A stretch of DNA of 64,000 bases from Armillaria gallica (lineage: Eukaryota; Basidiomycota; Agaricomycetes; Agaricales; Physalacriaceae), in the NCBI GenBank assembly GCA_037576215.1, contig JBANDB010000008.1:3968001-4032000 (forward strand), given 5' to 3'. This document shows positions 37,183 through 49,099 of this stretch, piece after piece. Each line of letters opens with the position of its first letter. Position 1 is the first letter of the stretch. A program made the translations under genes and the position numbers. The notes under the pieces were generated by a model. The model searched no databases and had not been told where the DNA came from. It saw nothing but the letters and a program-made list of their open reading frames with translations.

Positions 37183-38410
37183 TCAAGAGAGGTTAGGAAC
37201 CTTCCAATTAATCCAGTTCGAATTCACGAACCCAAGGCCATTCGCCCCATCCGTCTTGATGATACTCGTATTCGCATTCTGATCCTTCAAGAACCTATTC
37301 ACGAACGCGTCCAAATCCGGCTGCTCCTGGCTGGGAAACGCACAATGCGCATGGTTCCCCACTTGCGAAACACCCATGTGATCGCCCACACCAAGTCCCT
37401 GCCAAACCAAGTTCGCGGTCTTCTGACAACCCCAAACCGACTCGGGACCCAACCAATCAATCCCAGTGTTATCAATGATAAGAAGCGGACGAGGAGCAAT
37501 GAGTGCCGAAAGCATATGATGATCAAAAGGCGCAGGATCGACGCCAGATTGAGCAAAAGTGTTGAATGCAGTAGAGAACCAAACGTTCTCCTGAACGATC
37601 TCGCTAGCTGTTTGTGTGACGATCCCATTAGCCAACATCGCATCGGAAATCCTCCAACATCCTGCACCACCACTCCCCGATTCCTGAGGGATCGTCAACG
37701 CAATCCTCGGCTCGAAAGCCCCAGCAACAAGAGCACCCTTCCCATTCCTCGAACAACCCGTAACACCAACCCTCTGAAGGTTGATGTTCGTATGGACCTG
37801 TTCCAACGCATCCATAATCCTCGCAACACCCCAAGCCCAAGCCATCAAGGCCCCAGCCGAATGATTTGCTCCATAAAGCGTAAAGAACTTGCCCTGTCCA
37901 CGCGACTGTAGATTATTCTGTGCCGCAATATCGTCGTTGTTGAACGTAAGAACCGCCACACCTGAAGGTTGAGGAAGGCTAAGGCCTCCGAAAGCGATGA
38001 GAGCGGGGAAAGGTCCGTTGCCAGAAGGCATCTGAATCCCGACGGTGAAAGAGATCGATTTTCCGCCGTGGGAAACCTGGACGGTGAGAGTATTTCCGGA
38101 GAGGGTGCCGACGACGGATTCGGGACGAGGTGGGAGTTGACCGAGCTCGAAACGCTGGAGAAGAGCGCTGATTTCGGCTTGACGACAGGTGAATTCGGCG
38201 GCGGTGGTTACGGCGGTTCCGTTGAGGAAGGTGAAGGGATCGGGGAGCATGCTATCGGATGTGAGAGAGACATTCGACGGGAGGTTACCGCCTGTAAGAA
38301 AACGAATGAGTCTACAGAATAATAAGGAGATAAATAAGTGAAAGCTTACATTGCGCGAACGCAGATGCGGCGAAGAGAAGAGAGGCGACAAAAGAGGTTT
38401 TGATAGTCAT
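37183..38410 (-). CDS. Secreted glucuronoyl esterase, CE15
   Basis: 4-O-methyl-glucuronoyl methylesterase, which cuts ester bonds between lignin and glucuronoxylan in plant walls. The small first exon (start 38410) encodes a clear signal peptide: a basic start, then the hydrophobic FVASLLFAASAFA core. An intron at about 38292-38349 joins it to CGGNLPSNVSL, placing a Cys early in the mature protein. The catalytic domain has GVTGCSRNGKGALVAGAFEP with the nucleophilic Ser, IPQESGSGGAGCWR, and GDHMGVSQVGNHAHCAFP with the catalytic His. Conserved Cys residues are present. There is no CBM1 module at either end. About 385 residues, usual for a single-domain CE15. It marks the organism as a plant-biomass degrader. 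Confidence 0.93.
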
Positions 38411-39754
38411 CAAAGTGATGCAATCCAAGAGCGAACAAGGGAAGCGTCGCTGCTCTTGACCATGACCACAGGATGCTTTTTATACCTGCTAGTGACGCTA
38501 AAGCTTCCTATGTATTTCCGTAGACGGGCTCGAGGAGAGAAAAGAAGCCTTGGACTCGAGAAGGATGCCCCAAGACCGAAATCGATGCGACAAAGTTAAG
38601 TTGCATGGGGTCTCGAGTCGCTTGAGATGACAGCAAACATCCATACAAACGCGCAAAAATAGATGGGAAAAACAAACGAGAATGATCACGAGAGCTGGGG
38701 CGGGCGGGCCACGGGGTGCCGCAACATATCAGACGAGGTCTCTCGAGCTGTCTTTGCTCACATTGAGCTCCCGAAGTTATAGCGTAATTGATGCTCAACC
38801 GGCTCACCCCACCCAATCAGAATGGTGAATCCGATGTCAAGGCTTGTTTCTCCCGTGTTCTCCACCTCGAGATGTATAAAAGCTGTCGAAAATGAGGATA
38901 TATGCGGCATCGATTGGTTGGACACGCACCAACAGCGAAAGATATTTGTCAAACATAAAACAATCGATGTGAAGATTCGTCCTGACTAAAGTGGACATCA
39001 CTCAGCCTTCTCCCTACAACACCTCGTCGAGGCACCCCCGTCATTCCAAGCCGCCAAGAGCTCAGATGCAAGGACCTTGTCTTGAATGCCTGGCTCGAAA
39101 TATCGACCAGACGATGCAATGGCCCGGTTGTTAGGTTCTCGCTGGTGAAGTGAAGAGGATGCGGTCGCCGGTGAACGCGCATGGTGATGTTTTGATTTCT
39201 CCTTGCAATCCTGAATACATTGTCTGAAACATTTGTTGAATCCGTGACGGAGACAGGGCCGACGTGTACTCGGCGTAGATGTACAATTTTTCCGATTAGA
39301 GTAGAGCAGTTCTGTGTGTAAGTGCACCTTTTGGGCTTGTGATAGTATAGGAAGAAAGGCGCCGCAAGATGTGTCAGCACGAGCGGCTTGATCATGGACC
39401 TCTACTACCGTCGCACTATTGTCCCATATCGGCCTTGCAATCAGCGGTTTCTCAAGGGCTCGTGTGATGGATGAATACCCCTGCGAGTCGGAGCCTTGGC
39501 ACTCAGCGGGCGGCCACCCTAGGACTCCTTATATGCGCGTCGAGGTACAGCCTGCTCGACTTTGAAATGGGCGACGGGCGAGAAAAGGTACGTTCCGTTG
39601 CATTCCACGTCGAATTGCCCATTCATTCGCGACCCAGGTGACCAAAGCGAGCACTGGGTACATCTTTGTCCCTGCCTCACTGAGTTTCGTAGCGCTGTGC
39701 CAAAAGTTCCAATGCGATACTACCGTGCAGTTTGATATTGGCCTACGCGTCGAC
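38411..39754. other. Intergenic region, no gene recognised
   Basis: About 1.3 kb between the divergent esterase (-) and F-box (+) genes, presumably holding both promoters. Minus-strand ORFs of 148 and 109 codons near 38950-39400 overlap each other and show no family motif. Confidence 0.4.
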
Positions 39755-41071
39755 ATGAAGGTCCAGCCACCACCCATCCAGCGTATCCCGCCTGAACTGC
39801 TCATGGAAATCTTCCTATGGGCCAGGGCAGAATACGACTCCCTCGATCTAGCTGACTCACACAATCTACCGTGGACACTCAGTCAGGTCTGCAGCTCCTG
39901 GCGAGTGACAGCCTTGTCGTTGCCCGAAATCTGGACAGACTTTACCCTCAATCCTTCCCGTCTCATTTGGAAGCGTCAGCCCATCTCGCTTCTCACCACC
40001 GTCGCCACTCGCTGTCGGCATGCCCTCAGTTTTACGTGGAGAGACCTGGCTATTGACGGAGGTTCAGACGGAGATCACCTTCTCAAGGCATTATTCCAGG
40101 TCCTGATAGCCTATTCCGATTCATGGAAGGCCGTCCAGCTGGAGTTGCCGTACCAGCTTATACCTATGCTCGCTCAACTTCATGGGCGTCTGTCGTCCTT
40201 GACGGACCTTCATTTTTCATGCTACTCTTCCAGTGTGGATACCATAGAAGGCTTCGAGATTGCTCCACGTTTAACTAACGTGAAGATTCGTGGCCTGGGT
40301 CCATATACTCGATTCTCTTTTCCATGGAAAACCCTCCTCCATTATTGTGATCACCGCATTCCAGAAGGCAGAGCCTTTGATTTAGACATACTCAACAAAG
40401 CGCCACGTCTTGAGGCGTTCGAAAGTAACGTCCGCCAGCAAATCCTTTCCGTGCCCATTCCTGTATTCCATGACAGGTTGTCACGTCTCAATGTCCGCGA
40501 TAACAGTTTCCTTGACAGCCTGACACTTCCTGCACTGAAGGAGATCACTCTGCGACCCTACATCGTAGACGAGACGCGCATGGATGCTATTCTCCCTTCC
40601 CTCCTTGGGCTGATCTTGCGCTCCAAGTGTTCCTTGCATCAGTTGTCGGTGTATGACGCCGCCCCGGACTCGGACCTGGTGCATATCCTTGAAATGTCGC
40701 CCGAGCTCGAGTCTCTTAGCCTGAACATTCCTCGGTGTCGGGATCCATCCAGCACCCACCTAAAGTCCCTGATGAGCCGTCTGCAGGGTGCGCTTGTGAG
40801 TCGGTTGGGGACGTTGGCGATTAATCGCTATGATCGGGATACGAGTGAAGCGATGGTATTTTTGGACGAGGTTTTCGTGGAGATGATTGCAAGGAGGCAT
40901 GCGAAGAGGTCGTTGCGCACGGTCAGGTTCGATGTCTGGGTTCCCGAGGCGGGGTCGTACAAATGTCCACTATCTGAGGGGAGCGTTAGGAGACTGAAGG
41001 GATTTCAAGAGGAGGGATTAGAGCTGTGTGTTCGGGCAAATGATTTTGGGACGTCGAAGAGGTACGTGTAG
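39755..41071 (+). CDS. F-box domain protein
   Basis: Probable SCF ubiquitin-ligase adaptor of the large agaricomycete F-box family. The F-box is clear at residues about 7-55: IQRIPPELLMEIFLWAR, then WTLSQVCSSWRVTALSLPEIWTDF. It is followed by a leucine-rich, LRR-like region (LSSLTDLHFSC, LTNVKIRGLG, LESLSLNIPR). The gene is a single exon in this frame and ends in TAG at 41069-41071. I chose the ATG at 39755 because the F-box starts seven residues later. An in-frame ATG at 39638 would add 39 residues with no recognisable domain. The target protein is unknown. About 438 residues. Confidence 0.82.
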   Translation: MKVQPPPIQRIPPELLMEIFLWARAEYDSLDLADSHNLPWTLSQVCSSWRVTALSLPEIWTDFTLNPSRLIWKRQPISLLTTVATRCRHALSFTWRDLAIDGGSDGDHLLKALFQVLIAYSDSWKAVQLELPYQLIPMLAQLHGRLSSLTDLHFSCYSSSVDTIEGFEIAPRLTNVKIRGLGPYTRFSFPWKTLLHYCDHRIPEGRAFDLDILNKAPRLEAFESNVRQQILSVPIPVFHDRLSRLNVRDNSFLDSLTLPALKEITLRPYIVDETRMDAILPSLLGLILRSKCSLHQLSVYDAAPDSDLVHILEMSPELESLSLNIPRCRDPSSTHLKSLMSRLQGALVSRLGTLAINRYDRDTSEAMVFLDEVFVEMIARRHAKRSLRTVRFDVWVPEAGSYKCPLSEGSVRRLKGFQEEGLELCVRANDFGTSKRYV

Positions 41072-41438
41072 GTACGTGGGCCCTACTATTCTCTGATTGG
41101 TTCGGTTGGCTGACATTGCTCTAGTAAAATGTTAATCTTAGCTCCCGCGAGTCTTTACAATTAAATTAAATCAAAAAGAACTTGATTCTTAACACAAGGA
41201 AGGTCCAGACTTCCTTTCCATTCATCTAAGCGAGAAGCGACGGAGAGCTTTTTTGAGTGCGGCTTTCACAAACATGAGGCGGGTTCCTGAGAAAGTGAGC
41301 GCTGTCACACCTCAGAAACATCTCACGTCCCACCTCGTCAATAATTATGCTATCCAGAAATAGGCTCAGATCATAACGTGTGACGAATTGAAAACTATAA
41401 GTTAGTGCCGTTGATTATCTGACCCCAACAGCATAGTC
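41072..41438. other. Short intergenic region
   Basis: 367 bases between the F-box gene and the short-chain dehydrogenase gene, containing the F-box 3' UTR and the dehydrogenase promoter. Nothing else is seen. Confidence 0.4.
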
Positions 41439-42443
<1,005 letters not shown>

Positions 42444-42890
42444 TTGTACTTCCCTCTGTATGATATATGTGTAGTGTGTACTTGATTTCATCTCATTTAG
42501 GAGTGACAACAGACTGTATTTTATTGGTAATATCTGTCTCTGAAGTAATTCTTATCAGACCCTATGGAACAAACACGAATGAAATCTACATTGGGTGTGA
42601 GTAACTAGGTAAATAGAGAGAAAAAAAAGGAGTGAACCTCCTCAGATGCCAGGATGGGTGAGGGCAACAACTGAGGAGGTAGAAAGACACGACATTGTAT
42701 ATATATGTAATGGAGCATATGTAATCATCAATGAGACCAAATTGAGAAAGAGCACTGCAGATAAGACACTGGCTAACAATTCTACAGCAAACAACTTAGT
42801 CTCTTTGTAGACAGAAGATGATACAGACCTATTGATCAAAGAGAGAGTGATGGTCCATATATACTTTACAATTATGATCACAACAAATAG
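42444..42890. other. Transition into AT-rich repeat DNA
   Basis: About 450 bases after the SDR gene. Base composition drops to AT-rich within the first 100 bases. No gene or repeat end was identified. Confidence 0.4.
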
Positions 42891-43275
42891 TGTTATGATT
42901 TATTCACTTCTTTACCTAAGCACCTATCTTATCTATCAGCACTCATCTTATCTCTAGGTGCCCAGGCTGGTCATCATGATCCTACCGAACAAACTCATAG
43001 TTACTGTTCATCTATCATTCATCTTGTGCATGTTTACACTTCTTTCTCTCACCCTGCACTTATATTTAGACCCTCACTTTCAGTATATAAGTAGTGTAGC
43101 TCTTGCTGTATATTCCCCAGCTTCAAGCTAACATTTATTCATACTGATCATCCTTGCTAATTCTCATTAAGATGCTAAGACATTAGCCTTATCTCCTTTT
43201 GCTCAGAGACTCAACAGTGACTGCCCAAACATGAGACAGCCATTGTTTACTCTTGATTGGAGTTCAGGTCTAACA
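42891..43275. mobile_element. Solo LTR of the gypsy-1 family
   Basis: A 385-base unit begins TGTTATGATTTATTC and ends GTCTAACA (TG..CA ends). It aligns over its whole length to the two LTRs at 44306 and 50762, sharing blocks such as GTATATAAGTA and CTGTATATTCCC and the terminal TTGTTTACTCTTGATTGGA. It is flanked by a perfect 5-base duplication AATAG (42886-42890 and 43276-43280). No internal sequence lies beside it, so it is a solo LTR left by LTR-LTR recombination. It is more diverged from the other two than they are from each other. Confidence 0.93.
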
Positions 43276-44220
43276 AATAGGCTTTGGGGGAGGGGGGGTC
43301 AGAGTAGGTGATTATGGAGTCACTTTTGGATAGCATAATTGTGCAAATAAGTATAATTGAGCATAATAGTTGAAGCAACTCCAGAGTTGCTTCAACTATT
43401 AGACTCATGTGTTATGTCTTTGTTGTGATACTCTGGTGATATGGCATGTCTTGGCATGCTTAGTAAGAGAGAATCCAGAGAAAATGGGTAGAAAGAAAAT
43501 ATATTAGGAAGTAAATAGTATAAATACAGTGCACAGGCAGAGAATGCTCCTTGTGAGTTTGTCTACCTAGTGACTAACAGCCTAACAGCTGGAGTGCATT
43601 GCATTCAAATCACAATAGTCTTGGTTATGTCTGTGGAGAATTCAATTCAGAGTGATCACATTGTAATGATGAGCTTGCTAGCTCTAGGGTGTTGCACTCC
43701 AAGCCCTCAGGAGTGCCTTGCAACTGTCAACCCCATCTTCTTGCTCATTGCTGTGATGGTCCACTTCTTAGATTGTGTTCTGTAACTCCCTATTTTAATT
43801 CCTGTTTATTACTCTTTACTTACCTACCTTGCTTCCACAGACTTTAGAATACTTTATATACTACATACCTTATACTTTACACCTCAGCTTTTGCTCCTAC
43901 ATGAACAGAGAAGGCTGAGGTGAGCTCCTTTTGTATATCTGTTATCAAGCATTGTACTTACTTTTAGTTAGTGTTGCATGTATTCTTACATAGAGAGTGT
44001 AGAGTACAATTATCAATATAGATTGTATGATAGTAATGAACTAGTATGATGATGACCTAACAGCCTGAAATGGGGAGAAGGGAGAATTCTTTATGATCAA
44101 CTGTAATCCCAGTAATGAAGTGAAATGATACTGTAATGACAACCCATCAATCTAAGCCTAAGACATGTCACAGAACTGTGAAACACCCACCAAGCTTGCT
44201 TAAGTGTCAGGTTGTAGGTT
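43276..44220. other. AT-rich repeat-derived sequence
   Basis: About 945 bases of AT-rich, CpG-poor sequence lie between the solo LTR and the C-terminal fragment of the tyrosine recombinase. It is probably the 3' terminal part of the DIRS-like element, but no end structure was recognised apart from the hairpin at 43365-43400. Confidence 0.4.
43365..43400. repeat. Perfect 36-base hairpin palindrome
   Basis: Two 16-base arms (AATAGTTGAAGCAACT and its exact reverse complement) are separated by CCAG. It stands in AT-rich repeat DNA 90 bases right of the solo LTR. Perfect arms in otherwise mutated DNA suggest a recent fold-back or an element end. Confidence 0.85.
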
Positions 44221-44305
44221 TCATTCCTTCTGCTTGATTTTTCTATTCTCCATAAGCTCCATGTGTAGGATACCCAGGGTTTTCAGGTTGCACCAGTATC
44301 TTCTG
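44221..44305 (-). pseudogene. C-terminal fragment of tyrosine recombinase (catalytic Tyr region)
   Basis: Read on the minus strand, this fragment encodes RRYWCNLKTLGILHMELM and stops at TGA 44221-44223. It matches the RYW...LAPLH-type end of DIRS/Crypton-like tyrosine recombinases, where the Tyr is the nucleophile. It continues, in frame through the TTCTG duplication, the part of the gene that ends at 51141 with RWKSDAF. It was separated from it by the gypsy insertion. Confidence 0.75.
44301..44305. repeat. Target-site duplication TTCTG, left copy
   Basis: TTCTG directly precedes the 5' LTR and recurs directly after the 3' LTR at 51141-51145. A 5-base duplication is normal for Ty3/gypsy integrases. 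Confidence 0.93.
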
Positions 44306-44684
44306 TGTTACGATTTATTCATTTTCTTTATCTAAGTGCCTCTCATCTTATCTTCAGTGCTTATCTTATCTTATCCTTAAGATCTGTGACTCCACGGAGC
44401 CATGACTCACGATACAGTCACCACCGTTCACCTTGTGTTATTTTCTGCTTCTTTCTTGCAATGATGCACTTATTATTAGACCCCTCATTTGAGTATATAA
44501 GTACTGTAGCTCAAGCTGTATATTCCCTAGCTTTGAGCTAACATTTATTTATACTGAAACATATTCATTCTCGCTAAGTGCTAAAAACACTTAGTTCAGA
44601 AGTCCTTTCATCATGAGACCCAACGGTGACTGTACAAACACGATACAGCTATTGTTTACTCTTGATTGGACATCAGGTCTGACA
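44306..44684 (+). repeat. 5' LTR of gypsy-1
   Basis: 379 bases, TGTTACG to TCTGACA, pairing with 50762-51140. It includes a TATATAA box-like GTATATAAGTA at about 44494-44504, a plausible element promoter. Confidence 0.95.
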
Positions 44685-44724
44685 ATTAGCTTAAAGCTTT
44701 TCTTACTCCTTAACTGGAGCTTTC

Positions 44725-46198
44725 ATGGAGAATGATGGCACTATTATCCTTGCCAGCACCCTGGTGCCGAGCACTTTCCTTCTCGCCCTCGCCCTCGTCC
44801 TTGCAGTCAGGTTTCACAGAGCAAGAGACAAATTACCAGCACCCCCCACCCCCACCATCATTATTAACCAGCAAATAAACCCCCAACCCACCAACAATGA
44901 CATCCTGCTCCAGCTGCTCCACACACCCATACTGCAACAAGCGGTCCCAGTCAACAGCATCCTTACAATCAACAAAGAGACAGAGGTCAGTCTTCAGTTG
45001 AATAATGGGAACCTGCAGGAAAGAAGACCTCCCATCCCTCCCAGAAGGTGCATGCCAATCATCATCCTCTCCGCCACCAGCTCTACTAGCTCTACCCTGT
45101 ACATTGTTCGATCTCCATCCCCCCTTTCAGAGGATGACCTCACCAAGCACCACGTACAATATGAATTGGGTGCAAGCCACCCAAACAGCCCTATCGCCCC
45201 CATCCCCAATTGTAACATGGATGTTACCATGGCACCCTGCTCCGACAAAGCCACCTGATCCACCTGCTCCCTGGATATTAACAGCAGGGGATGTCTCTCT
45301 CTACAACGACTTCAAGCTAAAAATCTTGAAAGAGGTCGATGATTTCACTGGAGGTTCTAAAGACATCTCCTGCTTCTTTCAAAAGTGTGAATTGCACTTC
45401 GATCTGTTCAACCAACACTTCCGGTACCACCCCCACAAAGTCATCTTCTGTGTCTCCTGATTAGGAGGAGATGCTCAGAAGTGGTGGGAATTGGGAGCCA
45501 GACTCCTGGGAAAGAGTAACGACAGAGAACAGTTGTACCCCTCCTATGATGACTTCCAAGCAGAGGTCAGGCAAAGGTTTTGGAAGGATGTGGATGCATA
45601 GATAAAGCATGCACAGTGGGAGAAACTCAGACAGGCAACCTTCCAAGATGGTGACCAATTCTTCTAGAAATTTGAAGAACTCGCCTATGACACTGGGGTA
45701 CGTGACAATGAGCAAGTCATGCTCGCTCAGGTCAAAAAGGCCACCTGAGAAATGAGTAAAAACACAATATACTCAGCCGATGGAGAAGTCCCAACCACCT
45801 ATAACAGGTGGAAGACTCGCTTGCTCTGTATAAACTATAACTACCATCTCAAGCAGCGGAAGGAACTATGACTGGACAAATTGACTCCAAGCTGCAGGCA
45901 CAGAAGGTGACCACACTCCAGAAGGGTGGTCAAATATTAACATATATGCTGGAGAAGAAAACAGCAACAGGAACGACATACAGAGGAAGAGGAGCTTTGA
46001 TGGACATTGACACAGCATGTGCTGTAACAAAGTGTTTCTGATGCGGCAAGCTCAGATACTTCAAGCACAACTGCCCCTACCAACCAAAGAGTATGGAGGA
46101 AGCCATGCAGTGCCTCAACTACTACTGGGACAAACATCCAACAGTCAAGGCACCAATGGCAACAATCAAAGAAGTAAAAGACAGCACTGAGGAGTAAA
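44725..46198 (+). pseudogene. gag of gypsy-1
   Basis: The first frame starts at 44725 (MENDGTIILAS, a hydrophobic N-terminal stretch, then Pro-rich). A capsid-like region (FTGGSKDISCFFQKCELHF; KWWELGARLLG) is interrupted by TGA, TAG and TGA at positions where Arg, Gln and Trp are expected. Near 46030 a nucleocapsid zinc knuckle reads CF*CGKLRYFKHNC: the Arg codon has become TGA and the zinc-binding His has become Tyr, both C-to-T changes. Not functional. Confidence 0.82.
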
Positions 46199-47039
46199 TG
46201 ATTTAACTCACTCGGCTAAGGACTTAGTTTTGTCTGGTATGCATGTCACACCCGCTAGTTGGACTCATATATCTGTAGTATCTACCATGCATTCGAATAT
46301 ACCTGCGACTTTGCAATCAGACCAAAAGCTAAGCAAGAATCAACCAACAGTATGGAACACCACAATAGTTAAACTACCAGCTAAATGTTTGGCAAGTAAC
46401 CCATCATGGGCGAAAGCATCAAATGACAAGTCACCTACTATAGTGACACCCATCATAATGGTTAGACCAGATGGGGCAGGGGACCAAGTGCCTAATGCCC
46501 CCCCTGATGAGATGGCTCCACAGAGCCCCAGCCTCGCTGGGGGATATGAGGGAATAGCTTCAGCAAAACCTTCTCTGGTAATGGAGGTCACCATAAGGCT
46601 GCCAAAGTCTAAATCCCTTATCCATCAAGGGGCTTTGCTGAAGACCGAGGACTTAATCAATCCTGTGCAAAAGGCCCCTACCAACAGAAACAAGGGGGCC
46701 CGAACAAGGCGGGAGATGCCTAAGGTGCATATGTATGAAGTTCCTGATGAAGAAGATGATACCAGCTTCTGAATGAATAAGAAAGCTAATTTAACACCCT
46801 GTATAGAAACAGCGGTGACCTTGCCAACAATAGTCAAACCCTCACAGGTCAACATGAAGGCTAAAGATGCCCTGCACAAATGGCTTAAACCATTCAGAGC
46901 TAGGTGGACTTTGCACAGCATAGTAGAAGCCAAGACAGAGTTGGAGGCAAAAGCAATCTTAAAGAATTGGATTCACAAGACCTGTGTGGAAGAAGTCATT
47001 GATGAAATGATTGAAGGAATGCAGAAGGTGACACAAATC

Positions 47040-49050
47040 AATGCTCTCTGGTGACTGGAAGAACTACTACAGCCAAAATGGTACATCAGCAAGTTAAGCG
47101 GGAACAGGAAGGATCTAGCAGTTGATGTTCAAATCGAGACTCTAGAAAACCTTACCAAGATCTCTACCTCTGTATTAATTGACAGCAGATGCACCAGTAG
47201 TGCTATCAACTGAATATTTGTTGAGAAACACAATGTTCCTACCCATGCAACAGCTGCACCTATCCCCATCTATAATGCGGACAGAACAAGGAACCAGGGG
47301 GGAGCAATTATCAAATATGCTGAGATCCATCTTATGATCAGAGATCACATGGAACAAATAGACTTAGCTGTTACCAACTTAAGTGATCAACAAATCTTTC
47401 TTGGTCATGATTGGCTAGTGAGGCACAATCCACTTGTCAATTGGAAAACTGAGAGATTAATGTTTGCATGATGCCGATGCTGTAAAACCCCATTCGTACT
47501 TCCTAACACAGATCCTGACGATAAATGGAACAAAGAACTAGAGGAGGAGGAGACCATTCTCGCAGTAGACTTCACCCAAGCCATTCTCATATGTGCCCAT
47601 CATGCCAATGACCTTGCTGCTAAAGCCAATGCAGAAAAGAAAACCAAGACGTTTGAAGAGATGGTTCTGGATTGGTGCAGGGATTTCAATGATTTGTTTG
47701 ACAAAGATAATTTCGATGACCTCCCTGAACCAAAGACATAGACCATGTGATCGAACTCATTCCCAATGCAAGCACCAACTTAGATTGCAAGGTTTACTCT
47801 CTCAATCGAAATGAGCAAAAAAAAACTCAACAAGTTCTTAGATAAGAACCTCTCAAGTGGAAGGATATAATCATCTAAGTCACCTATGGCCTTGCTCTTC
47901 TTCTTTGTCAAAAAGAAGGATGGCAAGTTGCGACCAGTCTAAGATTATCGCAAACTCAACAAGATGACAGTCAAGAACCATTACCTGCTTCCTCTCATCT
48001 TGGAGTTAATAGACAAACTACGAGGTGCCAAGTACTTTTCCAAACTTGACATACGATGGGGATACAACAATGTATGCATCAAGGACAGTGACAAATGGAA
48101 GGCAGCCTTCTGAACCAACCGAGGCTTGTTCAAGCCCATGGTCATGTTCTTTGGACTAACCAATTCCCCTGCCACCTTCCAGTGGATGATGAATGACATC
48201 TTCAAAGACCTCATTGCATCAGGTGCAGTCACTGTTTATCTCGGTGACATCCTAATCATGTCCAAAACCAAGGAGGAATATCACCGTATCACATGTGAAG
48301 TCCTAAAAGTCCTATGAAAGAACAAACTATTCCTTAAAGTGGAAAAATGCGAGTTCGAGACTTTAGAAATGGAATACCTTGGAGTTATAATCAGCAAAGG
48401 AAGTATTCGCATAGACCCAGTCAAAATCCAAGGCATAGCAGAGTGGCTGATACCAGTGAAGAAACAACAGTTACAATCATTTCTAGGCTTTACAAATTTT
48501 TACTGCTGCTTCATCAAAGGATATAGTAAAGTCATCAAGCCCATGATGCAACTGACAGAGAATGATCCATGGAAATGGGGAACAGCACAACAAGGCACTT
48601 TCAACGAATTAAAAAGACTATTGGCTGAAGAAGTGGTATTAGTGATACCAACAGAAGGAGGCAAGTTCCATGTGGAAGTGGATGCTAGTGAGGGGGCAAT
48701 AGGTACTGTTTTGTCGCAAGAACAAGATGGAAAATGGCACCCCATTGCATTTTTATCCAAATCCCTCACAGTTACCGAATGAAATTATGAAATTTACAAC
48801 AAAGAACTACTTGTGATCATGCTCACCCTTGATGAGTGGAGACACTACCTAATGGGAGCAGCTCAGGATTTTGAAATCTGGACAGATCATCAGAATCTCC
48901 AGTACTTCTGAAAACCCCAAAAGCTAAACCGCCAACAAGTGCATTGGGTAACTGAACTAGCTGAATATCATTTCTCTCTTCACCACAAACCAGATATGGC
49001 AAACAAGAAAGCTGACCTGCTTAGTCAAAGGGCAGATCATGAGTAGGGTA
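47040..49050 (+). pseudogene. Protease, reverse transcriptase and RNase H of gypsy-1
   Basis: The protease site reads LIDSRCTSSAI, so the DSG triad is now DSR (G-to-A). RT blocks are [26 protein letters not shown] and FGLTNSPATFQWMMN. The active site is VYLGDILI, where Y-x-D-D is expected: the first catalytic Asp is Gly. The thumb/connection region LGFTNFYCCFIKGYS and the RNase H motifs VEVDASEGAIGTVLSQ and [12 protein letters not shown] follow. Stops occur at 47754, 47868, 47941, 48112, 48315, 48781, 48909 and others, mostly TGA for CGA or TAA for CAA. Confidence 0.88.
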
Positions 49051-49099
49051 AAGAAGATAACAACGAGATCGTAGTTCTCAAACCTGAGCACTTCCAGGC

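Noticed and set aside
37093..37911. 272-codon plus-strand ORF
   Set aside because: Shadow of the glucuronoyl esterase gene, which has signal peptide and catalytic motifs on the minus strand.
38949..39395. 148-codon minus-strand ORF
   Set aside because: Overlaps another ORF in a different frame and shows no recognisable domain.
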